From: Flavobacterium sp. Root186
Lineage (GTDB): Bacteria; Bacteroidota; Bacteroidia; Flavobacteriales; Flavobacteriaceae
Direction: 5' to 3'
Assembly: GCF_001428525.1 (NCBI RefSeq)
Contig: NZ_LMHW01000015.1
Coordinates: 186,352 to 250,351, forward strand
Length of the DNA stretch: 64,000 nt
Shown here: positions 40,469 to 47,880 of the stretch, one piece after another
Layout: each line of letters opens with the position of its first letter
How positions within the stretch are numbered: the first letter of the stretch is position 1
The notes under the pieces: model-generated
Database searches by the model: none
The model's input: only the letters and a program-made list of their open reading frames with translations
What the model was told of the DNA's origin: nothing
Translations under genes and position numbers: made by a program

Positions 40469-42009
40469 TCTGAAATAACATTTCCTTTTTTATCATAGAA
40501 ATGGTATTCTAAGTACGTGTAAGCGTCACGAGGTATGATTTTCACCCATTTCTTATGTTCAAAAAACCATTTTGAACGTAATGATGGAAAACCTTTGCTG
40601 AGGTATGCAGCCACAAACGGATGTACATTAAGCACAACTTTATTGTGGGTTTTTAAAAGTCTGTCTAAATCGGAGGTGATTTTATCAATGATTAATATTG
40701 GCGCTTCAATTTCGCCATTTTCATTGTTTGGATCTTCTTCTCTAGTTTTTATATTAACTTCTGGTCTTACGCGCTGTCTTGTAATCTGGACTAAACCAAA
40801 TTTACTCGGCGGTAATATTTTATGCTTTGCTTTATCGTCGCTCATTTCTTCTCGCAAGAAGTCGAACAAAACTTTCCTGTTTTCTGGATTAGACATATCG
40901 ATAAAATCAACTACGATTATTCCGCCCATATCTCTCAGACGAAGTTGTCTGGCGATTTCTGCAGCGGCAATCATATTTACTTCCATGGCGGTGTCTTCCT
41001 GGTTGGTTGCTTTATTCGAACGATTTCCGCTGTTTACGTCTATAACGTGAAGAGCTTCAGTGTGTTCGATGATAAGGTAAGCCCCTTTACTCATAGAAAC
41101 GGTTCTGCCAAAAGAAGTTTTGATTTGTCTCTCTATATTGTATTTCTCAAAAATTGGAGTGTCATTTGATTGATAAAACTTAACAATCGATTGTTTCGAA
41201 GGTGCAATTTCTTGCAGATATTCCTTCGTTTGGTGGAACAACTCTTCATCATCTATTTGAATACCGCTGAAGGTATCATTAAATACATCTCTTAATATTG
41301 AAGAAGCTCTGTTAAGCTCTCCTAATACTTTTGATGGATGATGAGCAGTTGGTAATTTTTTACACATTGCAGACCATCTGCCAAGCAGGTTCTGCAAATC
41401 TTTTTCTAATTCGGCTACGTTTTTGCCTTCGGCTACTGTGCGAACAATAACACCAAATCCTTTAGGTTTGATCGATAGAACAAGTTTTTTTAGACGATCC
41501 TTTTCTTTTTTGTCTTCTATTTTTTGAGAAATAGAAACACGATCAGAAAAAGGAACTAGAACAATAAATCGTCCGGCAAGAGAAAGCTCAGCACTTATTC
41601 TTGGGCCTTTGGTCGATATAGGTTCTTTAACTACTTGAACTAAAACAGATTGATTGGCACTTAAAATATCAGTAATGATGCCATCTTTGTCAATCTCTTT
41701 TTCAAACTGAAAGGTTTTTAGGGAGAAATCTTTTAATTTACCTGCGCTTACAAGTTTTATGAATTTCAGTTGGGAAGCTAGGTTAGGTCCTAAATCGTGA
41801 TAATGTAAAAAGGCATCTTTTTCGAAGCCTACATTTACAAAAGCAGCATTAAGTCCGGCAACTGGTTTTCTGATTTTGGCAATAAAAATATCACCAACCT
41901 GAAAGTTGCTTTTCTCTTCTTCTTTGTGTAATTCAATTAGTTTTCCATCTTTTAATAAGGCAAAATCTACGGCTTCAGAACTAGATCTAATGATTAATTC
42001 TTTATTCAC
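40465..42009 (-). CDS. rng: Ribonuclease G (Rne/Rng family)
   Basis: This 514-residue protein resembles RNase G/E, which cuts single-stranded mRNA and processes 16S rRNA. An S1-like RNA-binding region spans about 38-125 (VGDIFIAKIRKPVAGLNAAFVNVG). The catalytic aspartates are visible in HVIDVNSG and VVDFIDM, and ITRQRVRPEVN lies where the catalytic core ends. The zinc-link cysteines (CPxC) that normally follow this segment are missing: the whole protein has only one cysteine, at a different site. The usual dimer-dimer contact may therefore differ. Downstream on this strand is a terminator. Confidence 0.9.
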   Translation of the reverse strand: MNKELIIRSSSEAVDFALLKDGKLIELHKEEEKSNFQVGDIFIAKIRKPVAGLNAAFVNVGFEKDAFLHYHDLGPNLASQLKFIKLVSAGKLKDFSLKTFQFEKEIDKDGIITDILSANQSVLVQVVKEPISTKGPRISAELSLAGRFIVLVPFSDRVSISQKIEDKKEKDRLKKLVLSIKPKGFGVIVRTVAEGKNVAELEKDLQNLLGRWSAMCKKLPTAHHPSKVLGELNRASSILRDVFNDTFSGIQIDDEELFHQTKEYLQEIAPSKQSIVKFYQSNDTPIFEKYNIERQIKTSFGRTVSMSKGAYLIIEHTEALHVIDVNSGNRSNKATNQEDTAMEVNMIAAAEIARQLRLRDMGGIIVVDFIDMSNPENRKVLFDFLREEMSDDKAKHKILPPSKFGLVQITRQRVRPEVNIKTREEDPNNENGEIEAPILIIDKITSDLDRLLKTHNKVVLNVHPFVAAYLSKGFPSLRSKWFFEHKKWVKIIPRDAYTYLEYHFYDKKGNVISE

Positions 42010-42260
42010 ACTGTAAATTTTTATCTGTTTTTTCAGAAAATAGAGTAAAGAGTAAAGAATATAGACTTAGTAAAAATCTAAAGTCTTAAATCTAAAGTCT
42101 AAAATCTTATCTACAGATGGATTAAACAATATTTTAACAGGTATTGAACCCGGGGAAAAGAAGATTAGTAGAGAATAGAACAAGGAGCATAGATTCTTAC
42201 GTCTATCTTCTATTTTCTTTACTCTTTCATCTTTTTTCAATTTCAATGAACGTTTAAAAA
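42010..42260 (-). repeat. Word repeats and inverted segments between rng and the small basic gene
   Basis: The stretch holds AGTAAAGAGTAAAGA words, repeated AATCTAAAGTCTTAAATCTAAAGTC, and a TTCTTACGTCTATCTTCTATT region. Such words are common between genes in Flavobacterium. No promoter with a full consensus is seen. Confidence 0.35.
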
Positions 42261-42262
42261 GA

Positions 42263-42288
42263 AAAAAGTAGTTTAAAACTACTTTTTC
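42263..42288 (-). terminator. Terminator overlapping the stop of the small basic gene
   Basis: On the minus strand AAAAAGTAGTTT and AAACTACTTTTT form a stem that ends in a T-run. The TAG stop at 42279-42281 is inside the hairpin, so the last codons of the gene also form its terminator. Confidence 0.75.
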
Positions 42289-42371
42289 TTTTTATGACGG
42301 TTAGCTCTCGCTCTTTTCTTACGTTTGTGAGTAGCTACCTTATGTCTCTTTCTTTTTTTACCACTTGGCAT
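42279..42371 (-). CDS. 30-residue lysine/arginine-rich protein, possibly ribosomal
   Basis: A complete small frame runs from ATG at 42371 to TAG at 42279. The product is very basic: it starts MPSGKKRKRHKV and ends in a run of lysines, with two-thirds Lys/Arg/His. The start is 27 nt after the HU stop. Highly basic proteins of this size are typical of ribosome-associated proteins such as L36- or THX-like ones, and I believe related sequences sit between rng and HU genes in other Flavobacteriia, but I cannot confirm this. A conserved frame and its own terminator support a real gene. Confidence 0.75.
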   Translation of the reverse strand: MPSGKKRKRHKVATHKRKKRARANRHKKKK

Positions 42372-42398
42372 ATCGTGTCAGATTTATGTTAATTAATA

Positions 42399-42689
42399 TT
42401 ATTTTGCTTCGTTGTTAGTTTTAACTCCTTCTACAAATACTTTTGCAGGTTTAAACGCAGGGATGTTGTGTGCTGGAATTTTGATTGTAGTGTTTTTTGA
42501 GATGTTTCTACCAGTTTTTTCAGCTCTGGTTTTTACAATAAAACTACCAAAACCTCTTAGGTAAACATTGTCTCCTGTTTCTAAAGAAGTTTTTACTTCT
42601 TCCATAAAAGTTTCTACTGTTGCTTGAACATCTCCTTTTTCAAGACCTAATTTCTCTGAAATTTTCGCTACGATATCTGCTTTCGTCAT
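42399..42689 (-). CDS. HU-family DNA-binding protein
   Basis: This 96-residue protein has the HU/IHF fold: MTKADIVAKISEKLG at the start, GDNVYLRGFGSFIVKTR in the middle and GRNISKNTTIKIPAHNIPAFKPA in the DNA-binding arm. The proline in PAHNIPAFKP is the usual DNA-intercalating region. It binds and bends DNA in the nucleoid. The ATG at 42689 is chosen; an upstream in-frame start would add 17 residues overlapping the promoter. The small basic gene follows downstream, 27 nt away. Confidence 0.95.
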   Translation of the reverse strand: MTKADIVAKISEKLGLEKGDVQATVETFMEEVKTSLETGDNVYLRGFGSFIVKTRAEKTGRNISKNTTIKIPAHNIPAFKPAKVFVEGVKTNNEAK

Positions 42690-42737
42690 TTTCTTTCCTA
42701 TTTTATTTATAAATGGTGTACTATTTTTTTGAGTTTG

Positions 42738-42769
42738 CAAATATAGGAATTAAAAAAATAATTAATCAA
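42738..42769 (-). promoter_or_regulatory. Promoter of the HU gene
   Basis: On the minus strand, TTG (42769-42767) and TATATTTG (42745-42738) are 21 nt apart, a good -33/-7 match. The start codon is 48 nt downstream. Confidence 0.65.
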
Positions 42770-42802
42770 GCTAATTCGTTAAATTTTAATTACATAAACA
42801 TT

Positions 42803-42810
42803 TACTTTTG
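42803..42810 (+). promoter_or_regulatory. -7 box of mutY
   Basis: TACTTTTG fits TAnnTTTG and lies 18 nt before the chosen ATG at 42829. Its final TTG could be mistaken for a start codon. Confidence 0.55.
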
Positions 42811-42828
42811 CATTTTAAGGATTTGACG

Positions 42829-43875
42829 ATGAATTTTCATAACACGCTGATAAAATGGTACTTACAAAACAAACGTGATCTTCCATGGCGAAAAACGGCC
42901 GATCCGTACCAAATTTGGCTCTCAGAAATTATGCTGCAGCAAACAAGAGTTGCGCAAGGAATGCCTTACTTTTTTGCTTTTACAGAGGAATTTCCTACAG
43001 TTTTTGATCTTGCAAATGCATCTGAGGAACAAGTTTTAAAACTTTGGCAGGGACTCGGATATTATTCGCGTGCCCGAAATCTTCATAAAACGGCAAAATA
43101 CGTCGCAGAGGATCTAAACGGAAGTTTTCCTCCTTCTTATAAAGAACTTTTAAATTTAAAAGGTGTAGGCGAATATACTGCCGCGGCAATTGCTTCTTTC
43201 TCCTATAATGAAGCCGTTCCCGTTGTAGATGGAAATGTATTTCGCGTACTTTCCCGCTATTTTGATATTGAATCGGATATTGCGATTCCTGTAACAAAAA
43301 AAGAATTTACAAAACTGGCTTATGAATTAATGCCAAAAGATAATCCTGCGATCTTCAATCAGGCAATAATGGAGTTTGGTGCGCTGCAGTGCGTTCCTAA
43401 AAGTCCTAATTGCCCTGCCTGTGTTTTTAACGACAGCTGTTTAGCGTTGCAGAAAAAGAAAGTCGATTCTTTACCTGTAAAATCTAAAAAAGTAAAAGTG
43501 ACAAACCGTTTCTTTAATTATCTGGTTTTAGAAGATATTTTAGGAAACACTATTGTTCAAAAAAGAACCGCAAAAGGAATCTGGCATAATTTGTATGAGT
43601 TTCCTCTTTTTGAAAGCAGCGAAATTATAGATTTTAATAGTATTTCAGAAATAGTACAAAACGATATGTTTTCTTCCTATACTATATTAGGTATAGAAGA
43701 ATGCAGCGAAGCGACCGTAATTCATAAGCTTTCGCACCAGCATCTTCATATTCAATTTTGGAAAATAAAAATTAACAAAGTACTTGAAAACGGAATTGAT
43801 TTGAAAACTTTAAAAAGTTTTCCTTTTCCAATTGTATTGTATAATTTTATAGAAAAGCAGGAAATAAATTGCTAA
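42829..43875 (+). CDS. mutY: A/G-specific adenine glycosylase
   Basis: This 348-residue base-excision enzyme removes adenine mispaired with 8-oxoguanine. The catalytic glutamate is E33 in SEIMLQQTR. The helix-hairpin-helix and catalytic aspartate are in LKGVGEYTAAAIASF and VVDGNV (D134). The iron-sulfur cysteines are at 188, 195, 198 and 204 with the family's 6-2-5 spacing. The C-terminal half has the NUDIX-like region that recognises 8-oxoguanine. The ATG at 42829 is preferred to the in-frame TTG at 42808, which is part of a promoter box. It heads a mutY-ssb-gldE-gldD gene group. Confidence 0.96.
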   Translation: MNFHNTLIKWYLQNKRDLPWRKTADPYQIWLSEIMLQQTRVAQGMPYFFAFTEEFPTVFDLANASEEQVLKLWQGLGYYSRARNLHKTAKYVAEDLNGSFPPSYKELLNLKGVGEYTAAAIASFSYNEAVPVVDGNVFRVLSRYFDIESDIAIPVTKKEFTKLAYELMPKDNPAIFNQAIMEFGALQCVPKSPNCPACVFNDSCLALQKKKVDSLPVKSKKVKVTNRFFNYLVLEDILGNTIVQKRTAKGIWHNLYEFPLFESSEIIDFNSISEIVQNDMFSSYTILGIEECSEATVIHKLSHQHLHIQFWKIKINKVLENGIDLKTLKSFPFPIVLYNFIEKQEINC

Positions 43876-43882
43876 AAAAATG

Positions 43883-43890
43883 TATCTTTG
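43883..43890 (+). promoter_or_regulatory. -7 box of ssb
   Basis: TATCTTTG matches TAnnTTTG just after the mutY stop, 21 nt before the ssb ATG at 43912. It suggests an extra promoter for ssb-gldE-gldD besides read-through from mutY. Confidence 0.6.
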
Positions 43891-43911
43891 GTAGAAATAC
43901 CACTATTAATT

Positions 43912-44352
43912 ATGAATGGAACATTAAATAAGGTTATGCTTATTGGTCATTTAGGCGATGATGTAAAGATGCATTATTTTGATGGAGGGAACTGTATTGG
44001 ACGCTTTCAGCTGGCTACAAATGAAGTTTATATTAATAAAACGACCAATGAAAAAATAACATCTACAGAATGGCATAATTTGGTTGTGCGTAATAAAGCT
44101 GCCGAAATTTGCGAAAAATACCTTTCTAAAGGTGATAAAATATATGTTGAAGGCCGTATTAAGTCAAGGCAATGGCAGGCTGAAGACGGTACGACAAAAT
44201 ATACAACAGAAATTCAGGTTACAGAATTTACTTTTCTGACTACCAAAAAAGAAACTGGAAATCATAGGCCGAGCCACGATCAGGAATCCGCAAAAAACAC
44301 TAACTTTGATGCGCCAAACGAAGGCTTGCCAATTAATGATCTGCCTTTTTGA
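43912..44352 (+). CDS. ssb: Single-stranded DNA-binding protein
   Basis: This 146-residue protein starts with MNGTLNKVMLIGHLGDD and carries the OB-fold with an EWHNLVVRNKAAEI...YVEGRIKSRQW strand pair. It ends in PINDLPF, an acidic/hydrophobic tip like that used to bind partner proteins. The ATG at 43912 is preferred to the in-frame TTG at 43888, which lies in a promoter box. It lies between mutY and gldE. Confidence 0.95.
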   Translation: MNGTLNKVMLIGHLGDDVKMHYFDGGNCIGRFQLATNEVYINKTTNEKITSTEWHNLVVRNKAAEICEKYLSKGDKIYVEGRIKSRQWQAEDGTTKYTTEIQVTEFTFLTTKKETGNHRPSHDQESAKNTNFDAPNEGLPINDLPF

Positions 44353-44375
44353 TTGTTTAACTAATCTTATGTAAT

Positions 44376-45671
44376 TTGGACCCGGAGCCCAGTTTATTAT
44401 TTACTACAATTTTAGACACCAATTTAATAATTGGTTTTGTCGGAATATTTATTTTGCTGTTTTTATCAGCAATTATTTCAGGTGCCGAAGTTGCACTTTT
44501 TTCTTTGTCTCAAAAAGATATTGACGATACGCTCCAGGAAAACCTTTCAAAGGGAAAAATTATTTCTGATCTTTTAGATAAACCTAAAAAACTTTTAGCG
44601 ACCTTGTTAGTAGCCAATAATTTTTTAAATATTGGAGTCGTTATCTTGTTCTCATTCATTGGCAGAAACATTTTTGCAGGAGTCGAATCGCCTGTTTTAA
44701 AATTTATTTTAGAAGTAATTCTGGTTACTTTTCTAATTTTATTGTTTGCCGAAGTTTTACCAAAAGTTTACGCAAGCCGAAACAATATAAAATTTGCCAA
44801 ACGTTTCGCTTATTCCATTTCAATTTTAGATAAATTACTGTCGCCAATAAGCTTGCCTATGCGCAGCGTTACTTTATATTTGCATAATAAACTAGGAAAA
44901 CAAAAAAACAGCTTTTCGATAAATCAGCTTTCTCAGGCTTTAGAATTAACAGATTCTGAAGGAACATCATCAGAAGAACAAAAAATATTAGAAGGAATTG
45001 TTTCTTTTGGAAATACAGATACAAAGCAGGTTATGAGCCCGAGGATTGATATATTTGCGTTAGAAATAACAGAATCATTTTCAGCTATTTGTCCTAAAAT
45101 AATTGAGAAAGGATTTTCGAGAATTCCGGTTTATAGAGATAATATTGACCAGATAGAAGGCGTTTTGTTTGTGAAGGATTTATTGCCACATATTGACAAA
45201 GACAATTTTGACTGGGCATCATTAATAAGAGAAGCATTTTTTGTTCCCGAAAATAAAAAACTGGATAATTTATTAAAGGATTTTCAAAGTCTTAAAAGTC
45301 ACCTGGCAATTGTAGTTGATGAATACGGGGGAACATCCGGATTAGTTTCTTTAGAAGATATAATCGAGGAAATAGTAGGGGATATCAGCGATGAATTTGA
45401 TGATGAAAATTTAAATTTCTCTCAAATAGATGAAAAGAATTTTCTTTTTGAAGGAAAAATAAATCTTAAAGATTTCTATAGGATTGTCGATGTTGACGAA
45501 GATATATTTGAATCTCATAAAGGTGAAGCCGAAACCCTTGCCGGATTTATTTTAGAAATTCTGGGGAATTTCCCTAAAAAAGATCAAAAAATAGCTTTTG
45601 AGAACTGTGTTTTTACAATAGAAACGGTTGATAAAAAGCGTATAAAACAAATAAAAGTAACAATAGAATAA
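44376..45671 (+). CDS. gldE: Gliding motility-associated protein GldE
   Basis: This 431-residue membrane protein of the CNNM/HlyC-CorC family has an N-terminal transmembrane domain (about 15-150), two CBS domains at about 205-335 (MSPRIDIFALE and VDEYGGTSGLVSLEDIIEEIVGDI) and a C-terminal CorC_HlyC domain (about 350-431). In Flavobacterium it is GldE, encoded next to gldD and needed with it for gliding. No ATG is available near the start; the frame begins at a TTG (44376), 23 nt after ssb. The order ssb-gldE-gldD matches the known gld locus. Confidence 0.9.
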   Translation: MDPEPSLLFTTILDTNLIIGFVGIFILLFLSAIISGAEVALFSLSQKDIDDTLQENLSKGKIISDLLDKPKKLLATLLVANNFLNIGVVILFSFIGRNIFAGVESPVLKFILEVILVTFLILLFAEVLPKVYASRNNIKFAKRFAYSISILDKLLSPISLPMRSVTLYLHNKLGKQKNSFSINQLSQALELTDSEGTSSEEQKILEGIVSFGNTDTKQVMSPRIDIFALEITESFSAICPKIIEKGFSRIPVYRDNIDQIEGVLFVKDLLPHIDKDNFDWASLIREAFFVPENKKLDNLLKDFQSLKSHLAIVVDEYGGTSGLVSLEDIIEEIVGDISDEFDDENLNFSQIDEKNFLFEGKINLKDFYRIVDVDEDIFESHKGEAETLAGFILEILGNFPKKDQKIAFENCVFTIETVDKKRIKQIKVTIE

Positions 45672-46232
45672 ATGTTTAAAAGAATAATTTCGGTCGCGGT
45701 AATTTTGTTCACATTAACAGTTGTAAGCTGTAAAGATGACGTTTTGCCCAAACCGGCCAGTTTCCTTAGGTTAGATTATCCAGAAGCCAAATATGTCAAT
45801 TTTGAAAACAATTGTCCGTTTGCTTTTGAAATGAATGAAGATGCCGTTATTAAAGGAGAAAAAGACTGCGGATTTGCGATTACATATCCAAAAATGAAAG
45901 CTACGATTTATTTGACCTATAAACCTGTGCACGGCGATATTGAAAAGCTTTTAAAAGATGCTCAAAAATTGACTTACGAGCACGTTATTAAAGCCGATGA
46001 TATTTTAGAACAGCCGTATTTAAACGCAGAAAAGAAAGTATACGGAATGTTTTATCAGGTTGATGGAAACGCCGCTACAAACTCTCAATTTTACGTTACA
46101 GACAGTACAAAACATTTTATAACAGGATCAGTATATTTTTATGCAAAACCAAATTTTGACTCCGTAATGCCGGCTGCGAGTTATATCAAAAATGATATGC
46201 AGCGATTAATGGAAACATTAAAATGGAAATAA
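45672..46232 (+). CDS. gldD: Gliding motility lipoprotein GldD
   Basis: This 186-residue lipoprotein has its lipobox cysteine at residue 20 (LTVVSC) followed by KDD. The body matches GldD (DYPEAKYVNFENNCPFAFEMN and CGFAITYPKMKATIYLTYKP are distinctive). GldD is essential for gliding in Flavobacterium and belongs to the type IX secretion/gliding machinery set, though its exact role is not known. The ATG follows the gldE TAA directly with no gap, so the two are coupled. A terminator follows. Confidence 0.93.
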   Translation: MFKRIISVAVILFTLTVVSCKDDVLPKPASFLRLDYPEAKYVNFENNCPFAFEMNEDAVIKGEKDCGFAITYPKMKATIYLTYKPVHGDIEKLLKDAQKLTYEHVIKADDILEQPYLNAEKKVYGMFYQVDGNAATNSQFYVTDSTKHFITGSVYFYAKPNFDSVMPAASYIKNDMQRLMETLKWK

Positions 46233-46237
46233 GAAAT

Positions 46238-46268
46238 AAAAAAGGCGTTCAATTGAACGCCTTTTTTT
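46238..46268. terminator. Terminator after gldD
   Basis: AAAAGGCGTTCAA and TTGAACGCCTTTT form a perfect stem with T-runs on both strands, serving gldD and probably the convergent gene ending at 46286. Confidence 0.88.
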
Positions 46269-46285
46269 ATTGAGAAACTTTAAAC

Positions 46286-46663
46286 TTAAGATTTAAAGTT
46301 TGAAACTTTATATGTTTTTCCGTCTCCGGTTTCCTGAACAACTTTAGTTAGAGATTCAGAATTTTGAACTGTTTTGTCGAATGTAACAGTTGCTGATTTT
46401 TTATCAAAATCAACAGTTGCTTTTTCTACACCTTCTAAATTAGATAATTCCTGTTCGATAGTTTTGGCACATCCAACTGCACAAGTCATTCCTTCGATAT
46501 TGAAACTTGCTGTTTGTACGTTTTCTGCAGCAATTGGTTTGTGTTCTTTTGGAGTAGTTTTTTCAGCATTAATTACTGCTAAACTTTTATCTTCTTCTTT
46601 TTTACAGCTTACGAATACTAAACCAGCAATTGCTAATGAAGCTATGATCTTTGTGAATTTCAT
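46286..46663 (-). CDS. Heavy-metal-associated (HMA) domain lipoprotein
   Basis: This 125-residue protein has a lipobox cysteine at 20 (LVFVSC) and an HMA domain at about 52-125. The metal motif is GMTCAVGCAKTIE, with cysteines 61 and 65, so the spacing is CxxxC rather than the usual CxxC of copper chaperones. The rest of the domain (LEGVEKATVDFDKKSATVTFD) fits the ferredoxin-like fold. It is likely an envelope copper- or metal-binding protein; the ligand is not certain with this spacing. Confidence 0.85.
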   Translation of the reverse strand: MKFTKIIASLAIAGLVFVSCKKEEDKSLAVINAEKTTPKEHKPIAAENVQTASFNIEGMTCAVGCAKTIEQELSNLEGVEKATVDFDKKSATVTFDKTVQNSESLTKVVQETGDGKTYKVSNFKS

Positions 46664-46698
46664 ATTATGAGAATTTAATTTACTAATAATTTTCTTTG

Positions 46699-46706
46699 CA
46701 AAATTA
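46699..46706 (-). promoter_or_regulatory. -7 box of the HMA lipoprotein gene
   Basis: TAATTTTG on the minus strand matches TAnnTTTG, 35 nt before the ATG. Confidence 0.5.
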
Positions 46707-46764
46707 ATAAAAAGGAAGAGGCTAATTCGTAAAAATAGTACAAATTTGCAGTAAAATACTTTTT

Positions 46765-47631
46765 ATGGATGCAAAACAATTAAAGTGGGCTTACTTGTTA
46801 GTATTGTCGCTAATTTGGGGAAGTTCTTTTATTTTAATAAAAAGAGGATTAGTTGGTTTAACTGCGATTCAGGTTGGATCTTTCCGAATTATTTTTGCAG
46901 CCCTTTTTTTATTGATTGTTGGTTTTAAAAGTTTAAAAAAGATTTCTCGCCGTCAATGGAAATTTGTCGCTATAACTTCTTTTTTTGGGACTTTTACTCC
47001 GGCTTTTCTTTTTGCGATTGCCGAAACCGAAGTTGACAGCTCAATTGTAGCCATTTTAAATTCGCTTACGCCTTTAAATACGTTGGTTTTGGGAATATTA
47101 ATTTTCGGGATTCAATTTCAAAAACGACAGGTTTTAGGTGTTTTTGTTGGTTTAATTGGATGTTTGTTGCTGGTTTTAAGCGGCGCAGCATCACATCCGG
47201 GACAAAATTATTATTATGTAGTTTTGGTAGTTATCGCAACACTTTGTTATGCGATAAATGTCAATTTAATTAAAAAATATTTATCTGATTTAAATTCGGT
47301 GAGCATTACAACAGGAAACTTTGCTGTTTTGCTTATTCCAGCGTTACTTATTTTAAGTACGACAGATTTTCCTCAAAGAATAAATCTTGAAGCAACACAG
47401 CATTCTGTTTTCTTCGTCATGATTTTAGGAATTTTAGGAACCGGAATTGCCAATGTTTTGTTCTTTAAATTAATTCAGATTTCGTCTCCGGTTTTTGCAA
47501 CATCGGTGACATATTTAATTCCAATTGTTGCTTTTTTCTGGGGATTATTAGACAATGAAATGCTTACACCAATTCAGTTTTTTGGTGCTTTTATTATTTT
47601 GATTGGGGTTTATTTATCGGCTAAGAAGTAG
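46765..47631 (+). CDS. EamA/DMT-family transporter
   Basis: This 288-residue membrane protein has about ten spans in two EamA repeats (about 8-137 and 150-286). Signature segments are SLIWGSSFILIKRGL near the start and ILGTGIANVLFFKLIQISSPVFA with PIVAFFWGLLDNE in the second repeat. The family exports metabolites or drugs; the substrate cannot be told. It stands alone, divergent from the HMA lipoprotein gene, and ends in a repeat-rich gap. Confidence 0.88.
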   Translation: MDAKQLKWAYLLVLSLIWGSSFILIKRGLVGLTAIQVGSFRIIFAALFLLIVGFKSLKKISRRQWKFVAITSFFGTFTPAFLFAIAETEVDSSIVAILNSLTPLNTLVLGILIFGIQFQKRQVLGVFVGLIGCLLLVLSGAASHPGQNYYYVVLVVIATLCYAINVNLIKKYLSDLNSVSITTGNFAVLLIPALLILSTTDFPQRINLEATQHSVFFVMILGILGTGIANVLFFKLIQISSPVFATSVTYLIPIVAFFWGLLDNEMLTPIQFFGAFIILIGVYLSAKK

Positions 47632-47686
47632 CTTTTAGTTTATGTTATTTGTAAAAGGTTAGATGTAAATTTGATCTAATACGAAT

Positions 47687-47742
47687 GTCACCCTGAGCAA
47701 AGTCGAAGGGCGCAAAGAGCGTCGACTTCGCTCAGCCTGACA
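47687..47742 (+). repeat. CTGAGCGAAGTCGAAG inverted repeat, copy 2
   Basis: GTCACCCTGAGCAAAGTCG on the left and CGACTTCGCTCAGCCTGAC on the right are inverted repeats. The outer parts match 40311-40375. A TCCCGATAGCTATCGG palindrome follows at 47813-47829. Confidence 0.7.
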
Positions 47743-47760
47743 GAACAGAGCATAAAAAAA

Positions 47761-47791
47761 GCTTTGTCAAAGTTTAAAACTTTGACAAAGC
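47761..47791. terminator. CTTTGTCAAAG hairpin, repeated element used as a terminator
   Basis: GCTTTGTCAAAGT and ACTTTGACAAAGC pair perfectly, with an A-run ahead of the stem. The same hairpin with minor changes is at 52502-52534. It lies between the convergent EamA and M16 genes. Confidence 0.65.
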
Positions 47792-47880
47792 CTATGAGAA
47801 AAAAAATCTTAGTCCCGATAGCTATCGGAATAGTATCTCAGTAACTCAGAACCTTTGTCCCTTTGCAACTTTGAACCTTT

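Noticed and set aside
44376..45671. Hemolysin or cobalt-efflux protein
   Set aside because: The CNNM/CBS/CorC domains are shared, but the sequence and its place between ssb and gldD identify GldE.
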